Origin: Solobacterium sp.
GTDB lineage: Bacteria; Bacillota_I; Bacilli_A; Erysipelotrichales; Erysipelotrichaceae
Direction of reading: 5' to 3'
NCBI GenBank assembly: GCA_016280695.1
Contig: JAEEHG010000275.1
Coordinates: 1-6,487, forward strand
Length of the DNA: 6,487 bases
Made by a program: the position numbers and the translations under genes
Notes under the pieces: model-generated
Told to the model about the DNA's origin: nothing
Databases searched by the model: none
What the model saw: only the letters and a program-made list of their open reading frames with translations
Part shown: positions 1 to 5,349 of the stretch, in pieces
How the letters are laid out: every line of letters begins with the position of its first letter
How positions within the stretch are numbered: the first letter of the stretch is position 1

Positions 1-579
1 GAAAACAACCAGTTTGGACGCTCCGGCACAGTTGTTGTCCTTTGTCTTCTCGGCGGTTTCCCGGACAACCTGCCCCATCAGCTTCACCGCGTCCATGTTG
101 ATACCGGCCTTGGTCGAGCCGACGTTTACACTGGCACAGACATACTCTGTCGCCGCCAGGGCATCGGGAATGGCCCGGATCAAAGCCTCGTCACCGGCCG
201 TCATGCCCTTCTGCACCAGGGCCGAAAAGCCGCCGATAAAGTTGATGCCGAGATCATGCGCTGCCCGGTCCATGGCCATGGCGTATTTGACCGGATCCCC
301 GCCGCTTACCGACAGCAGCAGGGATATCGGGGTTACCGCAATCCGCGTATTGACAATCGGAATCCCGTATTCCCGGGAAATGTTCCTGGCTGTAGCCACC
401 AGGTCTCTTGCCTTGTCAGTCAGCTTGGCATGGATTTTCTCACAGGCCCTGTCAATATCACTGTCCGCGCAGTCCAGCAGGGAAATACCCATCGTAACCG
501 TACGGATATCCAGGTACTCTTCATCTATCATGCGGATGGTTTCAAGAATCGAATCCGCACTCTGTCTCAGAATTGCCAT
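1..579 (-). CDS. UPF0210 (PFL-like, DUF711-related) family protein, N-terminal part
   Basis: The reading frame is open from ATG at 579-577 to the left edge and gives 193 residues; family members are about 450 residues, so the C-terminal half lies outside the window. Recognisable family blocks are an N-terminal ILETIRMI segment (11-18), [14 protein letters not shown] (24-37), [17 protein letters not shown] (71-87), [13 protein letters not shown] (113-125) and [20 protein letters not shown] (150-169). The fragment ends in the ASKLVVF stretch (187-193) that precedes the conserved Asn/Asp-rich segment of the family. UPF0210 proteins adopt a fold related to pyruvate formate-lyase, but their reaction is not established to my knowledge. 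The glycyl-radical region could not be examined here. A weak SD (AGGGG, 588-592) lies 8 nt upstream and overlaps the stop codon of the ACT gene, which fixes the start. The gene is last in the visible three-gene unit and almost certainly cotranscribed and functionally tied to the ACT protein. Family assignment is firm; function is unknown. Confidence 0.93.
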   Translation of the reverse strand, partial: MAILRQSADSILETIRMIDEEYLDIRTVTMGISLLDCADSDIDRACEKIHAKLTDKARDLVATARNISREYGIPIVNTRIAVTPISLLLSVSGGDPVKYAMAMDRAAHDLGINFIGGFSALVQKGMTAGDEALIRAIPDALAATEYVCASVNVGSTKAGINMDAVKLMGQVVRETAEKTKDNNCAGASKLVVF

Positions 580-587
580 GGTATCTG

Positions 588-592
588 CCCCT
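588..592 (-). promoter_or_regulatory. Shine-Dalgarno of the UPF0210 gene, overlapping the upstream stop codon
   Basis: AGGGG begins inside the TAG stop (591-593) of the ACT gene and sits 8 nt before the ATG at 579. This arrangement suggests translational coupling between the two genes. It is weaker than the GGAGG-type sites of the ribosomal genes in this window. Confidence 0.7.
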
Positions 593-860
593 AAATTGTA
601 TGCATCGCATTGAAGATGTCTTCATGCATGACATGGATGCTCAGGCCGACTTTCTTCCCTTCTTCTTCCATTTCCTGCACAAAGGAATGAAAGTTGTCCA
701 GATCATCCGGAATGGTAACGATCATGATCATGGCGAAAAGGTCATCGAGTACTTTCTGGGTCACGTCTTCGATATTGACCCCGCGGTCGGCGCAGCGTGT
801 GGATACGAACGCGAGGATGCCTGTACGGTCCTTGCCAAGGACGGAAATAACAGCTCTCAT
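591..860 (-). CDS. UPF0237 family ACT-domain protein
   Basis: An 89-residue stand-alone ACT domain, the usual length for UPF0237. The beta-1/loop motif is [12 protein letters not shown] (4-15), in which the Gly-Lys-Asp-Arg-Thr-Gly turn is typical of ACT domains of the GcvR-like type. GVNIEDVTQ (27-35) starts the second strand, and [10 protein letters not shown] (42-51) forms the third. ACT domains commonly bind small ligands such as amino acids and dimerise side by side; which ligand, if any, this one binds cannot be read from the sequence. In many firmicutes, for example Streptococcus pneumoniae, this gene sits directly before a UPF0210 gene, as it does here, which argues for a shared job, perhaps the ACT protein as a regulatory subunit (inference). 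The ATG at 860 lies 1 nt after the lipoprotein stop and has a good SD (AAAGGAG), so the start is secure. Confidence 0.93.
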   Translation of the reverse strand: MRAVISVLGKDRTGILAFVSTRCADRGVNIEDVTQKVLDDLFAMIMIVTIPDDLDNFHSFVQEMEEEGKKVGLSIHVMHEDIFNAMHTI

Positions 861-861
861 A

Positions 862-1995
862 TTATTCTCCTTTCAGATCGGAAAGCGACATTTCACAGTA
901 GTAGAGTTCCATTTCGAAGTATGTTTTGACATCTTCCAGGGTTTGGATAACGCTGTCCTTGCACTCTGAACTGCCTGTTCTGGTCACATAGTCATAGTTG
1001 CAGGAAGTGCCGAACCCGCCGGTATCGCCGTTCCAGTTATAGACATACCGGGATGTGCGGTTGTTGTAGATAAACTGCTTTGTATTGAAATCGATCACAT
1101 AGACTTCATTGGTGTTGAATTCCGTCCGGTATACACCCGGGCTTTCCTCCGCATAGCCGAGCCGGCTGACCAGCCGGTGCTGCAGGATCTCCTCCGGGGT
1201 CGTGCCTTCACTGTCCGACGGGCCCGGATCCAGTTCTTCATAGGACACATAGCCGGCGGTCATTTCGGCAAAGTTCTCCGGCAGTTCAAGCGGTTCCGGC
1301 AGGGGCTCATACCGCACTTCCAGATGATACGAGGCCTGCACCGGTTCCCCCGACACCGAAACCGCGGCCGTGAAATCCGTTTCCTCGGCGGCCAGGATGC
1401 CGTCCCGGAAGGTCTGCCTGATGGTGCCGGAAGAGACTTCAAAGTCTTTTTCCGTCCCCAGCTGGTAGAGATCATAGCGGGCGGGGAAGAGCCTTGTCCG
1501 GCCGGCCGGCGTCAGGATGAATTCATAGGTGACCGCGTCAGCGTCTTCCGTCCGGTTCAGGGATTCTGTTTCTGTTTCTTCCACCGGCACCAGATCCACC
1601 GGCACCAGCATGGACTGCTTCAGCTGGGCAAAGCTCATGTCTTCGTAATACTGCAGCGTTTCGTATGTATTGTACAGCCGGCCGCCGGTATACCAGCCAT
1701 CCGTGTGGACAACCGCCCCGTTGGAATTGATTTCCTGGGTCAGATGGGCTGTGCTGCCTTCATTGTCCGCCGCCGCAAGATCTTCATCCAGGATAAAGAC
1801 CTGCCGGCTGTCATCGCTGAACTGCAGGGTATACGTACAGGCCGCATGCACGGTCCATGCAGGCAATGTTTCCGCCGTCCGGATCATTTCCGCATAGTCT
1901 GTATATTCTGCCGGCCGGGCAGATGGTGCATCACTGTTTCCGGCACAGCCGCAGAGCAGTACCGCAGCTGCTGTGAGGATCATTGTTTTTTTCAT
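862..1995 (-). CDS. Predicted secreted lipoprotein of unknown function
   Basis: A 377-residue protein starting MKKTMILTAAAVLLCGC. A basic start and hydrophobic core lead to a lipobox (L14-C15-G16-C17), so Cys17 should be lipidated and the protein anchored on the outer face of the membrane. A short Ser/Asp/Pro-rich tether follows (about 20-30). Residues 30-230 look like an alternating beta-rich domain (YTLQFSDD at 55-62, VTYEFILTPAGRTRLF at 155-170, a final ASYHLEVRYE at 221-230). This loosely recalls LolA/LppX-like or DUF6612 lipoproteins, but I cannot confirm that. A Pro/Glu-rich linker (229-267) leads to a C-terminal region (268-377) rich in Tyr, Asn and Phe, with Cys332 and Cys345 that could form a disulfide and Cys367. 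The frame stays open 12 codons further upstream to a TTG in the terminator U-tract, but ATG 1995 is preferred because it gives a clean signal peptide. No SD lies at a usable distance (see the promoter entry). It heads the ACT/UPF0210 unit. Lipoprotein status is well supported; function is unknown. Confidence 0.88.
   Translation of the reverse strand: MKKTMILTAAAVLLCGCAGNSDAPSARPAEYTDYAEMIRTAETLPAWTVHAACTYTLQFSDDSRQVFILDEDLAAADNEGSTAHLTQEINSNGAVVHTDGWYTGGRLYNTYETLQYYEDMSFAQLKQSMLVPVDLVPVEETETESLNRTEDADAVTYEFILTPAGRTRLFPARYDLYQLGTEKDFEVSSGTIRQTFRDGILAAEETDFTAAVSVSGEPVQASYHLEVRYEPLPEPLELPENFAEMTAGYVSYEELDPGPSDSEGTTPEEILQHRLVSRLGYAEESPGVYRTEFNTNEVYVIDFNTKQFIYNNRTSRYVYNWNGDTGGFGTSCNYDYVTRTGSSECKDSVIQTLEDVKTYFEMELYYCEMSLSDLKGE
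867..873 (-). promoter_or_regulatory. Shine-Dalgarno of the ACT gene, embedded in lipoprotein codons
   Basis: AAAGGAG lies within the last sense codons of the lipoprotein gene (Lys-Gly-Glu, then TAA at 864-862) and 6 nt before the ACT ATG at 860. The site sets the start of the ACT gene. Ribosomes finishing the lipoprotein would be delivered directly onto it, so translational coupling is likely. Confidence 0.85.
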
Positions 1996-2002
1996 AATGC
2001 GT

Positions 2003-2031
2003 ATTATATCAGTCTCCCCCCAGATACGCAA
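2003..2031 (-). promoter_or_regulatory. Predicted sigma-A-type promoter of the lipoprotein-ACT-UPF0210 unit
   Basis: A perfect extended -10 (TGATATAAT, 2011-2003) follows a weak -35 (TTGCGT, 2031-2026) with 17-bp spacing. The expected transcription start is about 1995-1997, with the A of the lipoprotein ATG (1995) the best purine candidate. That predicts an mRNA with essentially no 5' leader. A G-rich SD-like stretch (2014-2021) lies upstream of this start, so it would be absent from the transcript. It is also 18 nt from the ATG, too far to act normally. The -35 shares its first two T residues with the terminator U-tract of the ribosomal operon. Confidence 0.68.
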
Positions 2032-2058
2032 AAAACCCGCCGGGACAGGCCCGGCAGG
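2030..2058 (-). terminator. Rho-independent terminator after rplQ
   Basis: A 9-bp stem (CCTGCCGGG pairing with CCCGGCGGG, one G-U pair) with a 5-nt loop CCTGT is followed directly by six T residues (2035-2030). It begins 15 nt after the rplQ stop. It should end the ribosomal protein/rpoA transcript and separate it from the lipoprotein unit. On the plus strand the hairpin lacks a T-tract, so it looks one-directional. Confidence 0.93.
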
Positions 2059-2073
2059 TTCCTTACTGTATGC

Positions 2074-2436
2074 TTATACCAGTTCGATATAAGCCATCGG
2101 GGCAGCATCACCGCGGCGGATACCGGTCTTGACAACCCGTGTATAGCCACCGTTGCGGTCTGCGTACTTCGGCGCAATCTCATCAAACAGCTTCTGCAGA
2201 ACAGTCTGCTGTGTCTTTTCATCAGCGACACCATCGCGGATGAAGGCAGCAGCCTGACGGCGGGCTGCCAGATCACCCTTCTTGCCCAGGGTAATCAGTT
2301 CGTCAACGACTGTACGCATATCCTTGGCCTTGGCTTCTGTTGTCTCTACCTTGCCGTAGAGGATGACAGAAGTAGCCATGTTGCGGAGCATCGCCTTGCG
2401 ATGATCAGCTGTTCTTCCGAATTTACGGTTCCACAT
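2074..2436 (-). CDS. rplQ: 50S ribosomal protein bL17
   Basis: 120 residues, the normal bacterial length for bL17, a protein of the large subunit near the exit tunnel region. Diagnostic blocks are the N-terminal [20 protein letters not shown] (3-22), [20 protein letters not shown] (30-49), [19 protein letters not shown] (50-68) and the C-terminal [24 protein letters not shown] (96-119). The ATG at 2436 has an ideal SD, AAAGGAGG, that begins in the TAA stop of rpoA; the gap is 14 nt, so rpoA and rplQ are probably translationally coupled. It is the last gene of the operon and is followed by a strong intrinsic terminator. In many Bacilli the ecfA/ecfA/ecfT cobalt-type transporter genes come next; they are absent here. 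Confidence 0.98.
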   Translation of the reverse strand: MWNRKFGRTADHRKAMLRNMATSVILYGKVETTEAKAKDMRTVVDELITLGKKGDLAARRQAAAFIRDGVADEKTQQTVLQKLFDEIAPKYADRNGGYTRVVKTGIRRGDAAPMAYIELV

Positions 2437-2450
2437 AATGGTTTCCTCCT

Positions 2451-3410
2451 TTAATCGAAGGACTTGAAGCCCATACCAAGTTCAATGAGCTTGTCCTTAA
2501 CCTCTTTCAGTGATTTCTTTCCGAGGTTGCGGACTCTCATCATCTCATCCTCGGTCTTCTGTGTGAGTTCTTCTACCGTCTGGATTCCGGCCCGCTTCAG
2601 GCAGTTGTAGGAACGGACAGACAGATCCAGGTCTTCGATCATCATCTGCTGACCCTTGTTCTGTACTTCCGAACCGCTCTCCCTGAGCACCCCGTCCATG
2701 GACAGTACATCCTCATTGATACCGGCAACGATGTCCAGATGATCAATCAGGATCTTGGCAGCCATGGAGAGTGCCTTCTGCGGATTGATGGAACCGTCGG
2801 TCCAGACTTCCATGGTCAGTTCATCATACTTGGTGTCCTGACCGACACGGGTCGGTTCAACCGCGTAGGATACCCGGTTGACCGGTGTGTAGATGGAGTC
2901 TGTAAAGACTGTACCGATGCCCTGGGAACTGCCCTGGTTCTGCTGCTTGTTGATGTCGCTGCCGACATAACCGCGGCCGTTCTTGGCCCGCAGTTCCATT
3001 TCCAGGCTGGCCCCCTGTTCCAGATGGGCAATTTCGAGATCCTTGTTGAGGACTTCGACCTGCGCCGGGCAGATAATGTCACCGGCTGTAACTGTGCATG
3101 GTCCCTTGGCAGAGATCTGCAGGCTGTATACTTCATCATCTTCAATCTTCATGACCAGCTGCTTGAGCTGCAGGATGATCATGGAGACATCCTCCCGGAC
3201 ACCCGGGATTGTTGTGAATTCGTGGTAAACACCATCAACCTTGATAGAGAATACAGCGGCTCCCGGCAGGGAGGACAGCAGGACTCTGCGCAGTGCATTC
3301 CCGATCGTTGTGCCAAATCCTCTCTCCAGCGGGGACAGGATAAACTTTCCGTAGTTTTCCGATTCAACGTATTCTTCTACTTCAAAATCGGCGCGTTCAA
3401 ACTTTTGCAT
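2451..3410 (-). CDS. rpoA: DNA-directed RNA polymerase subunit alpha
   Basis: 319 residues, close to the usual 310-330. The N-terminal assembly domain (about 1-232) shows [23 protein letters not shown] (28-50), which forms the dimer interface, and the [18 protein letters not shown] block (174-191). A linker follows (about 233-255). The C-terminal domain (about 256-319) carries the DNA/UP-element and activator contact helix VRSYNCLK (265-272) with Arg266 and Asn269, and the helix-hairpin-helix [14 protein letters not shown] (295-308). All key residues are present, so it should be fully functional in sigma-dependent transcription. Residues 154-166 are richer in Gln and Ser than the equivalent loop I remember in Bacillus, and a few residues longer. 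The ATG at 3410 has an SD with a doubled core, AGGAGGAGG. It lies 27 nt after rpsK, with no rpsD between. Confidence 0.98.
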   Translation of the reverse strand: MQKFERADFEVEEYVESENYGKFILSPLERGFGTTIGNALRRVLLSSLPGAAVFSIKVDGVYHEFTTIPGVREDVSMIILQLKQLVMKIEDDEVYSLQISAKGPCTVTAGDIICPAQVEVLNKDLEIAHLEQGASLEMELRAKNGRGYVGSDINKQQNQGSSQGIGTVFTDSIYTPVNRVSYAVEPTRVGQDTKYDELTMEVWTDGSINPQKALSMAAKILIDHLDIVAGINEDVLSMDGVLRESGSEVQNKGQQMMIEDLDLSVRSYNCLKRAGIQTVEELTQKTEDEMMRVRNLGKKSLKEVKDKLIELGMGFKSFD

Positions 3411-3437
3411 GCAACAATCCTCCTCCTGTTCTACTGA

Positions 3438-3845
3438 TTAACCGCGTGGTCTCTTCGGCGGACGGCATCCGTTATGCGGAATCGGTGTCACATCATTGAT
3501 GGCACTGATTTCAAGACCTGCAGTCTGCAGAGAACGGACAGCTGCTTCACGTCCCGGACCCGGGCCCTTGACGTTGACTTCAACTGTCTTCATCCCCTGG
3601 GTGACAGCTGCTTTACCGGCTGCTTCAGCACAGAGCTGGGCAACGTACGGTGTGGACTTACGGGAACCCTTGTATCCCAGTGCTCCGGCAGAGCTCCAGG
3701 CAATGACGTTTCCTGCTTCGTCAGCGATGGTTACGATTGTGTTGTTGAAGGTGGAGTGGATATGAGCCACGCCCCGCGCTATATTGCGTCTTACCTTCTT
3801 CTTGCGGCCGGCATTCTTAGCGGACGCTCTTCTGTTATTTGCCAT
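3438..3845 (-). CDS. rpsK: 30S ribosomal protein uS11
   Basis: 135 residues, slightly longer than the common 129-131 because of a basic N-terminal extension ([14 protein letters not shown], 7-20). The core is unmistakable: [16 protein letters not shown] (25-40), [18 protein letters not shown] (50-67), [18 protein letters not shown] (90-107) and the C-terminal [18 protein letters not shown] (118-135). uS11 sits on the 30S platform and contacts 16S rRNA near the mRNA exit path. The ATG at 3845 has the SD GGAGGG, which begins directly after the rpsM stop. The two genes are 15 nt apart, and rpsM ends in tandem stops (TAA TAG). Confidence 0.98.
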   Translation of the reverse strand: MANNRRASAKNAGRKKKVRRNIARGVAHIHSTFNNTIVTIADEAGNVIAWSSAGALGYKGSRKSTPYVAQLCAEAAGKAAVTQGMKTVEVNVKGPGPGREAAVRSLQTAGLEISAINDVTPIPHNGCRPPKRPRG

Positions 3846-3860
3846 GTTCCGACCCTCCTA

Positions 3861-4226
3861 TTACTTCTTCTTGTTCGCAACTGTACGCCGCGGTCCCTTA
3901 CGTGTCCGGGCATTTGTGCGGGTGCGCTGTCCGCGGACAGGCAGAGAACGTCTGTGACGCAGGCCGCGGTAGCAGCCGATTTCCATCAGACGCTTGATGT
4001 TCAGCGCTCTCTCACGGCGCAGGTCACCTTCGGTCTTGATTGCATCGACATGCTGACGGATCGCAGTCTCCTGCTCAACAGTCAGGTCCTTTGTGCGGAT
4101 ATCTTCGCTGATCCCGCAGTCGGCAAGAATCTTCTTGGCAGTTGTCGGGCCAATACCGTAAATATAGGTCAGAGATACTACAACTCTTTTATTAGAGGGA
4201 ATATCTACACCAGCTATACGAGCCAT
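3861..4226 (-). CDS. rpsM: 30S ribosomal protein uS13
   Basis: 121 residues, the standard length. It begins with the near-invariant [10 protein letters not shown], followed by the helix-two-turn-helix region [14 protein letters not shown] (21-34) and the C-terminal rRNA/tRNA-binding segment [19 protein letters not shown] (84-102), [10 protein letters not shown] (105-114) and a lysine tail. uS13 is in the 30S head and takes part in bridges to the 50S subunit and contact with P-site tRNA. The start is fixed by family conservation and by an in-frame TAG two codons upstream. Its SD is unusually far from the ATG (see separate entry). It lies 21 nt after rpmJ. Confidence 0.98.
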   Translation of the reverse strand: MARIAGVDIPSNKRVVVSLTYIYGIGPTTAKKILADCGISEDIRTKDLTVEQETAIRQHVDAIKTEGDLRRERALNIKRLMEIGCYRGLRHRRSLPVRGQRTRTNARTRKGPRRTVANKKK

Positions 4227-4239
4227 ATTCTAGTTTTTT

Positions 4240-4245
4240 CCTCCT
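4240..4245 (-). promoter_or_regulatory. Shine-Dalgarno of rpsM with long spacing
   Basis: AGGAGG is followed by 13 nt (AAAAAACTAGAAT) before the rpsM ATG at 4226, whereas the other genes here use about 6-9 nt. No nearer SD is visible. An in-frame TAG in the spacer rules out an earlier start. Confidence 0.75.
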
Positions 4246-4247
4246 GA

Positions 4248-4361
4248 TTAACCCTGTCTCTGTTTGTGCTTCGGGTTCTCGCAGATAACCATGACAACGC
4301 CTCTGCGCTTGATAACCCGGCACTTGTCGCAAATCGGTTTTACTGATGGTCTTACTTTCAT
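4248..4361 (-). CDS. rpmJ: 50S ribosomal protein bL36
   Basis: A 37-residue protein, [20 protein letters not shown] at its start and ending NPKHKQRQG, the exact usual length for bL36. The zinc-ribbon ligands Cys11, Cys14, Cys27 and His32 (C-X2-C-X12-C-X4-H) are all present, so this is the zinc-binding form rather than a Cys-less paralogue. bL36 is a small protein of the large subunit that stabilises 23S rRNA. The ATG at 4361 has an SD AAAGGAG 8 nt upstream. It sits in the conserved infA-rpmJ-rpsM order, 39 nt after infA. Confidence 0.97.
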   Translation of the reverse strand: MKVRPSVKPICDKCRVIKRRGVVMVICENPKHKQRQG

Positions 4362-4400
4362 GTTCAGTACTCCTTTCGGGCTTTCCGCCCACCGGTTTCA

Positions 4401-4619
4401 TTACTTGTAGCGATAAGTGATACGCCCACGTGTTAAGTCATACGGTGAAATTTCCACGGTAACCCGATCGCCTGGTAAAATGCGGATGTAATTCATTCGG
4501 ATTTTACCAGCAACGTGAGCACGGATTTCGTGTCCGTTCTGAAGTTTCACCTTGAAGTTGGCATTAGGAAGTGTTTCCTCTACAATCCCATCGATTTCAA
4601 TGACGTCTTGTTTTCCCAT
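4401..4619 (-). CDS. infA: Translation initiation factor IF-1
   Basis: 72 residues, exactly the canonical bacterial length, forming a single S1-like OB fold. Hallmarks are [20 protein letters not shown] (11-30), the [19 protein letters not shown] block (35-53) and the C-terminal [14 protein letters not shown] (59-72). IF-1 binds the 30S A site and works with IF-2 and IF-3 in start-site selection. The ATG at 4619 has a modest SD (AAAGAGG). It follows adk after a 63-nt gap that contains a strong hairpin; the map gene often found here is absent. Confidence 0.98.
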   Translation of the reverse strand: MGKQDVIEIDGIVEETLPNANFKVKLQNGHEIRAHVAGKIRMNYIRILPGDRVTVEISPYDLTRGRITYRYK

Positions 4620-4645
4620 TCAATCCTCTTTCTGCAGTATCTCTG

Positions 4646-4676
4646 CGCGGTGCGGGAGATGCGCTCCCGCACCGCG
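4646..4676 (-). repeat. Perfect 13-bp inverted repeat (hairpin) between adk and infA
   Basis: The arms CGCGGTGCGGGAG (4646-4658) and CTCCCGCACCGCG (4664-4676) are exact reverse complements with a 5-base loop (4659-4663). The hairpin begins 7 nt after the adk stop and ends 26 nt before the infA ATG. No T-tract follows on the minus strand, so it does not look like a normal intrinsic terminator. It could protect an mRNA 3' end, mark an RNase cleavage point or attenuate transcription; the sequence alone does not decide. Confidence 0.9.
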
Positions 4677-4682
4677 TCAAGA

Positions 4683-5333
4683 TTACGCAATTTTTCCTAA
4701 AGCCTCCTGAATCTCTGCGAAGACCTGTTCCCGCGGCTGTGCCCCGTCAATACGGGAGACAACCCCCAGCTTGTCATAGAAGGCAATGACAGGTGCTGTG
4801 CTGGAATCATATTCATCCATTCTAACTTTCAGCTGCTCGATTGTATCATCCTTGCGCTGTGTCAGTTCACCGCCGCAGACATCGCAGATGCCCTCGACGA
4901 CCGGCGGATGACTCTTGATGTGGTAGATGGCTCCGCACTTCGGGCAGATTCTTCTGCCTGTGATGCGCTCGGCCAGGGTGTCGAATTCGACTTCCAGGGC
5001 AATGACGCTCTCAACCGGCTTGCCGATCTTTTCGGCAATCTTCGTGAAGGCTTCCGCCTGCACCAGGGTGCGCGGGAAGCCGTCAAGGAGATAGCCCTTC
5101 TGGCAGTCCGGCTGCTGAAGTCTGTCTTCCACCATGGCATTGATCACATCATCCGGTACCAGCTTGCCGGCTTCCATGTAGGTCTTGGCAAGCTTCCCCA
5201 GTTCTGTGTTGTTCCGGACATTTTCACGCAGCATGTCGCCGGTGGAAATGTGCGGGATGTCGTAAGCCTTGAGAATCAATTCGGACATTGTGCCCTTGCC
5301 TGCCCCCGCAGGCCCCATGATCAGAATATTCAT
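4683..5333 (-). CDS. adk: Adenylate kinase, zinc-type long form
   Basis: 216 residues, the long bacterial form with a LID domain. It catalyses ATP + AMP to 2 ADP in the cytoplasm. The P-loop is GPAGAGKGT (7-15) with Lys13. The AMP-binding domain has STGDMLR (30-36), and YLLDGFPRTLVQAE (81-94) carries the conserved Asp84 and Arg88. The LID (about 127-164) holds GRRICPKCGAIYH and ICDVCGGELTQRKDD, giving four cysteines (Cys130, Cys133, Cys150, Cys153) as a full Zn site; the well-known Bacillus enzyme has Asp at the fourth position. The ATG at 5333 has the SD GGAGG 7 nt upstream. It follows secY by 16 nt, the widespread secY-adk arrangement. Confidence 0.98.
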   Translation of the reverse strand: MNILIMGPAGAGKGTMSELILKAYDIPHISTGDMLRENVRNNTELGKLAKTYMEAGKLVPDDVINAMVEDRLQQPDCQKGYLLDGFPRTLVQAEAFTKIAEKIGKPVESVIALEVEFDTLAERITGRRICPKCGAIYHIKSHPPVVEGICDVCGGELTQRKDDTIEQLKVRMDEYDSSTAPVIAFYDKLGVVSRIDGAQPREQVFAEIQEALGKIA

Positions 5334-5349
5334 ATCGTGTCCTCCATTC

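Noticed and set aside
14..613. A 199-codon plus-strand frame opposite the UPF0210 gene
   Set aside because: The minus strand here encodes clear UPF0210 family motifs; the plus-strand translation is low-complexity Ser/Ala/Arg-rich and has no family resemblance.
1996..2031. A lipoprotein start at TTG 2031, adding 12 residues
   Set aside because: It lies in the terminator U-tract and in the -35 element, has no upstream SD, and would put acidic and charged residues before a clean signal peptide that begins at ATG 1995.
1177..2454. A 425-codon open frame on the plus strand across the lipoprotein and rplQ genes
   Set aside because: It is antisense to two well-supported genes, crosses the terminator, and its translation shows no recognisable protein pattern. 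Long antisense frames are expected in GC-rich coding DNA.
4378..4390. Small hairpin (GGGC/GCCC, loop of 5) between infA and rpmJ as a terminator or attenuator
   Set aside because: The stem is only 4 bp and no T-tract follows; short hairpins of this size are common by chance in GC-rich spacers.
4646..4676. The adk-infA hairpin as an intrinsic terminator splitting the operon
   Set aside because: The minus-strand sequence after the stem is CAGAGATACTG, with no T run, and essential genes follow without a visible promoter.
4646..4682. A promoter for infA using TTGACG just after the adk stop as a -35 box
   Set aside because: At 17-bp spacing the sequence is TCCCGC, nothing like a -10; the nearest A/T-rich hexamer is about 33 nt away and the hairpin lies between.
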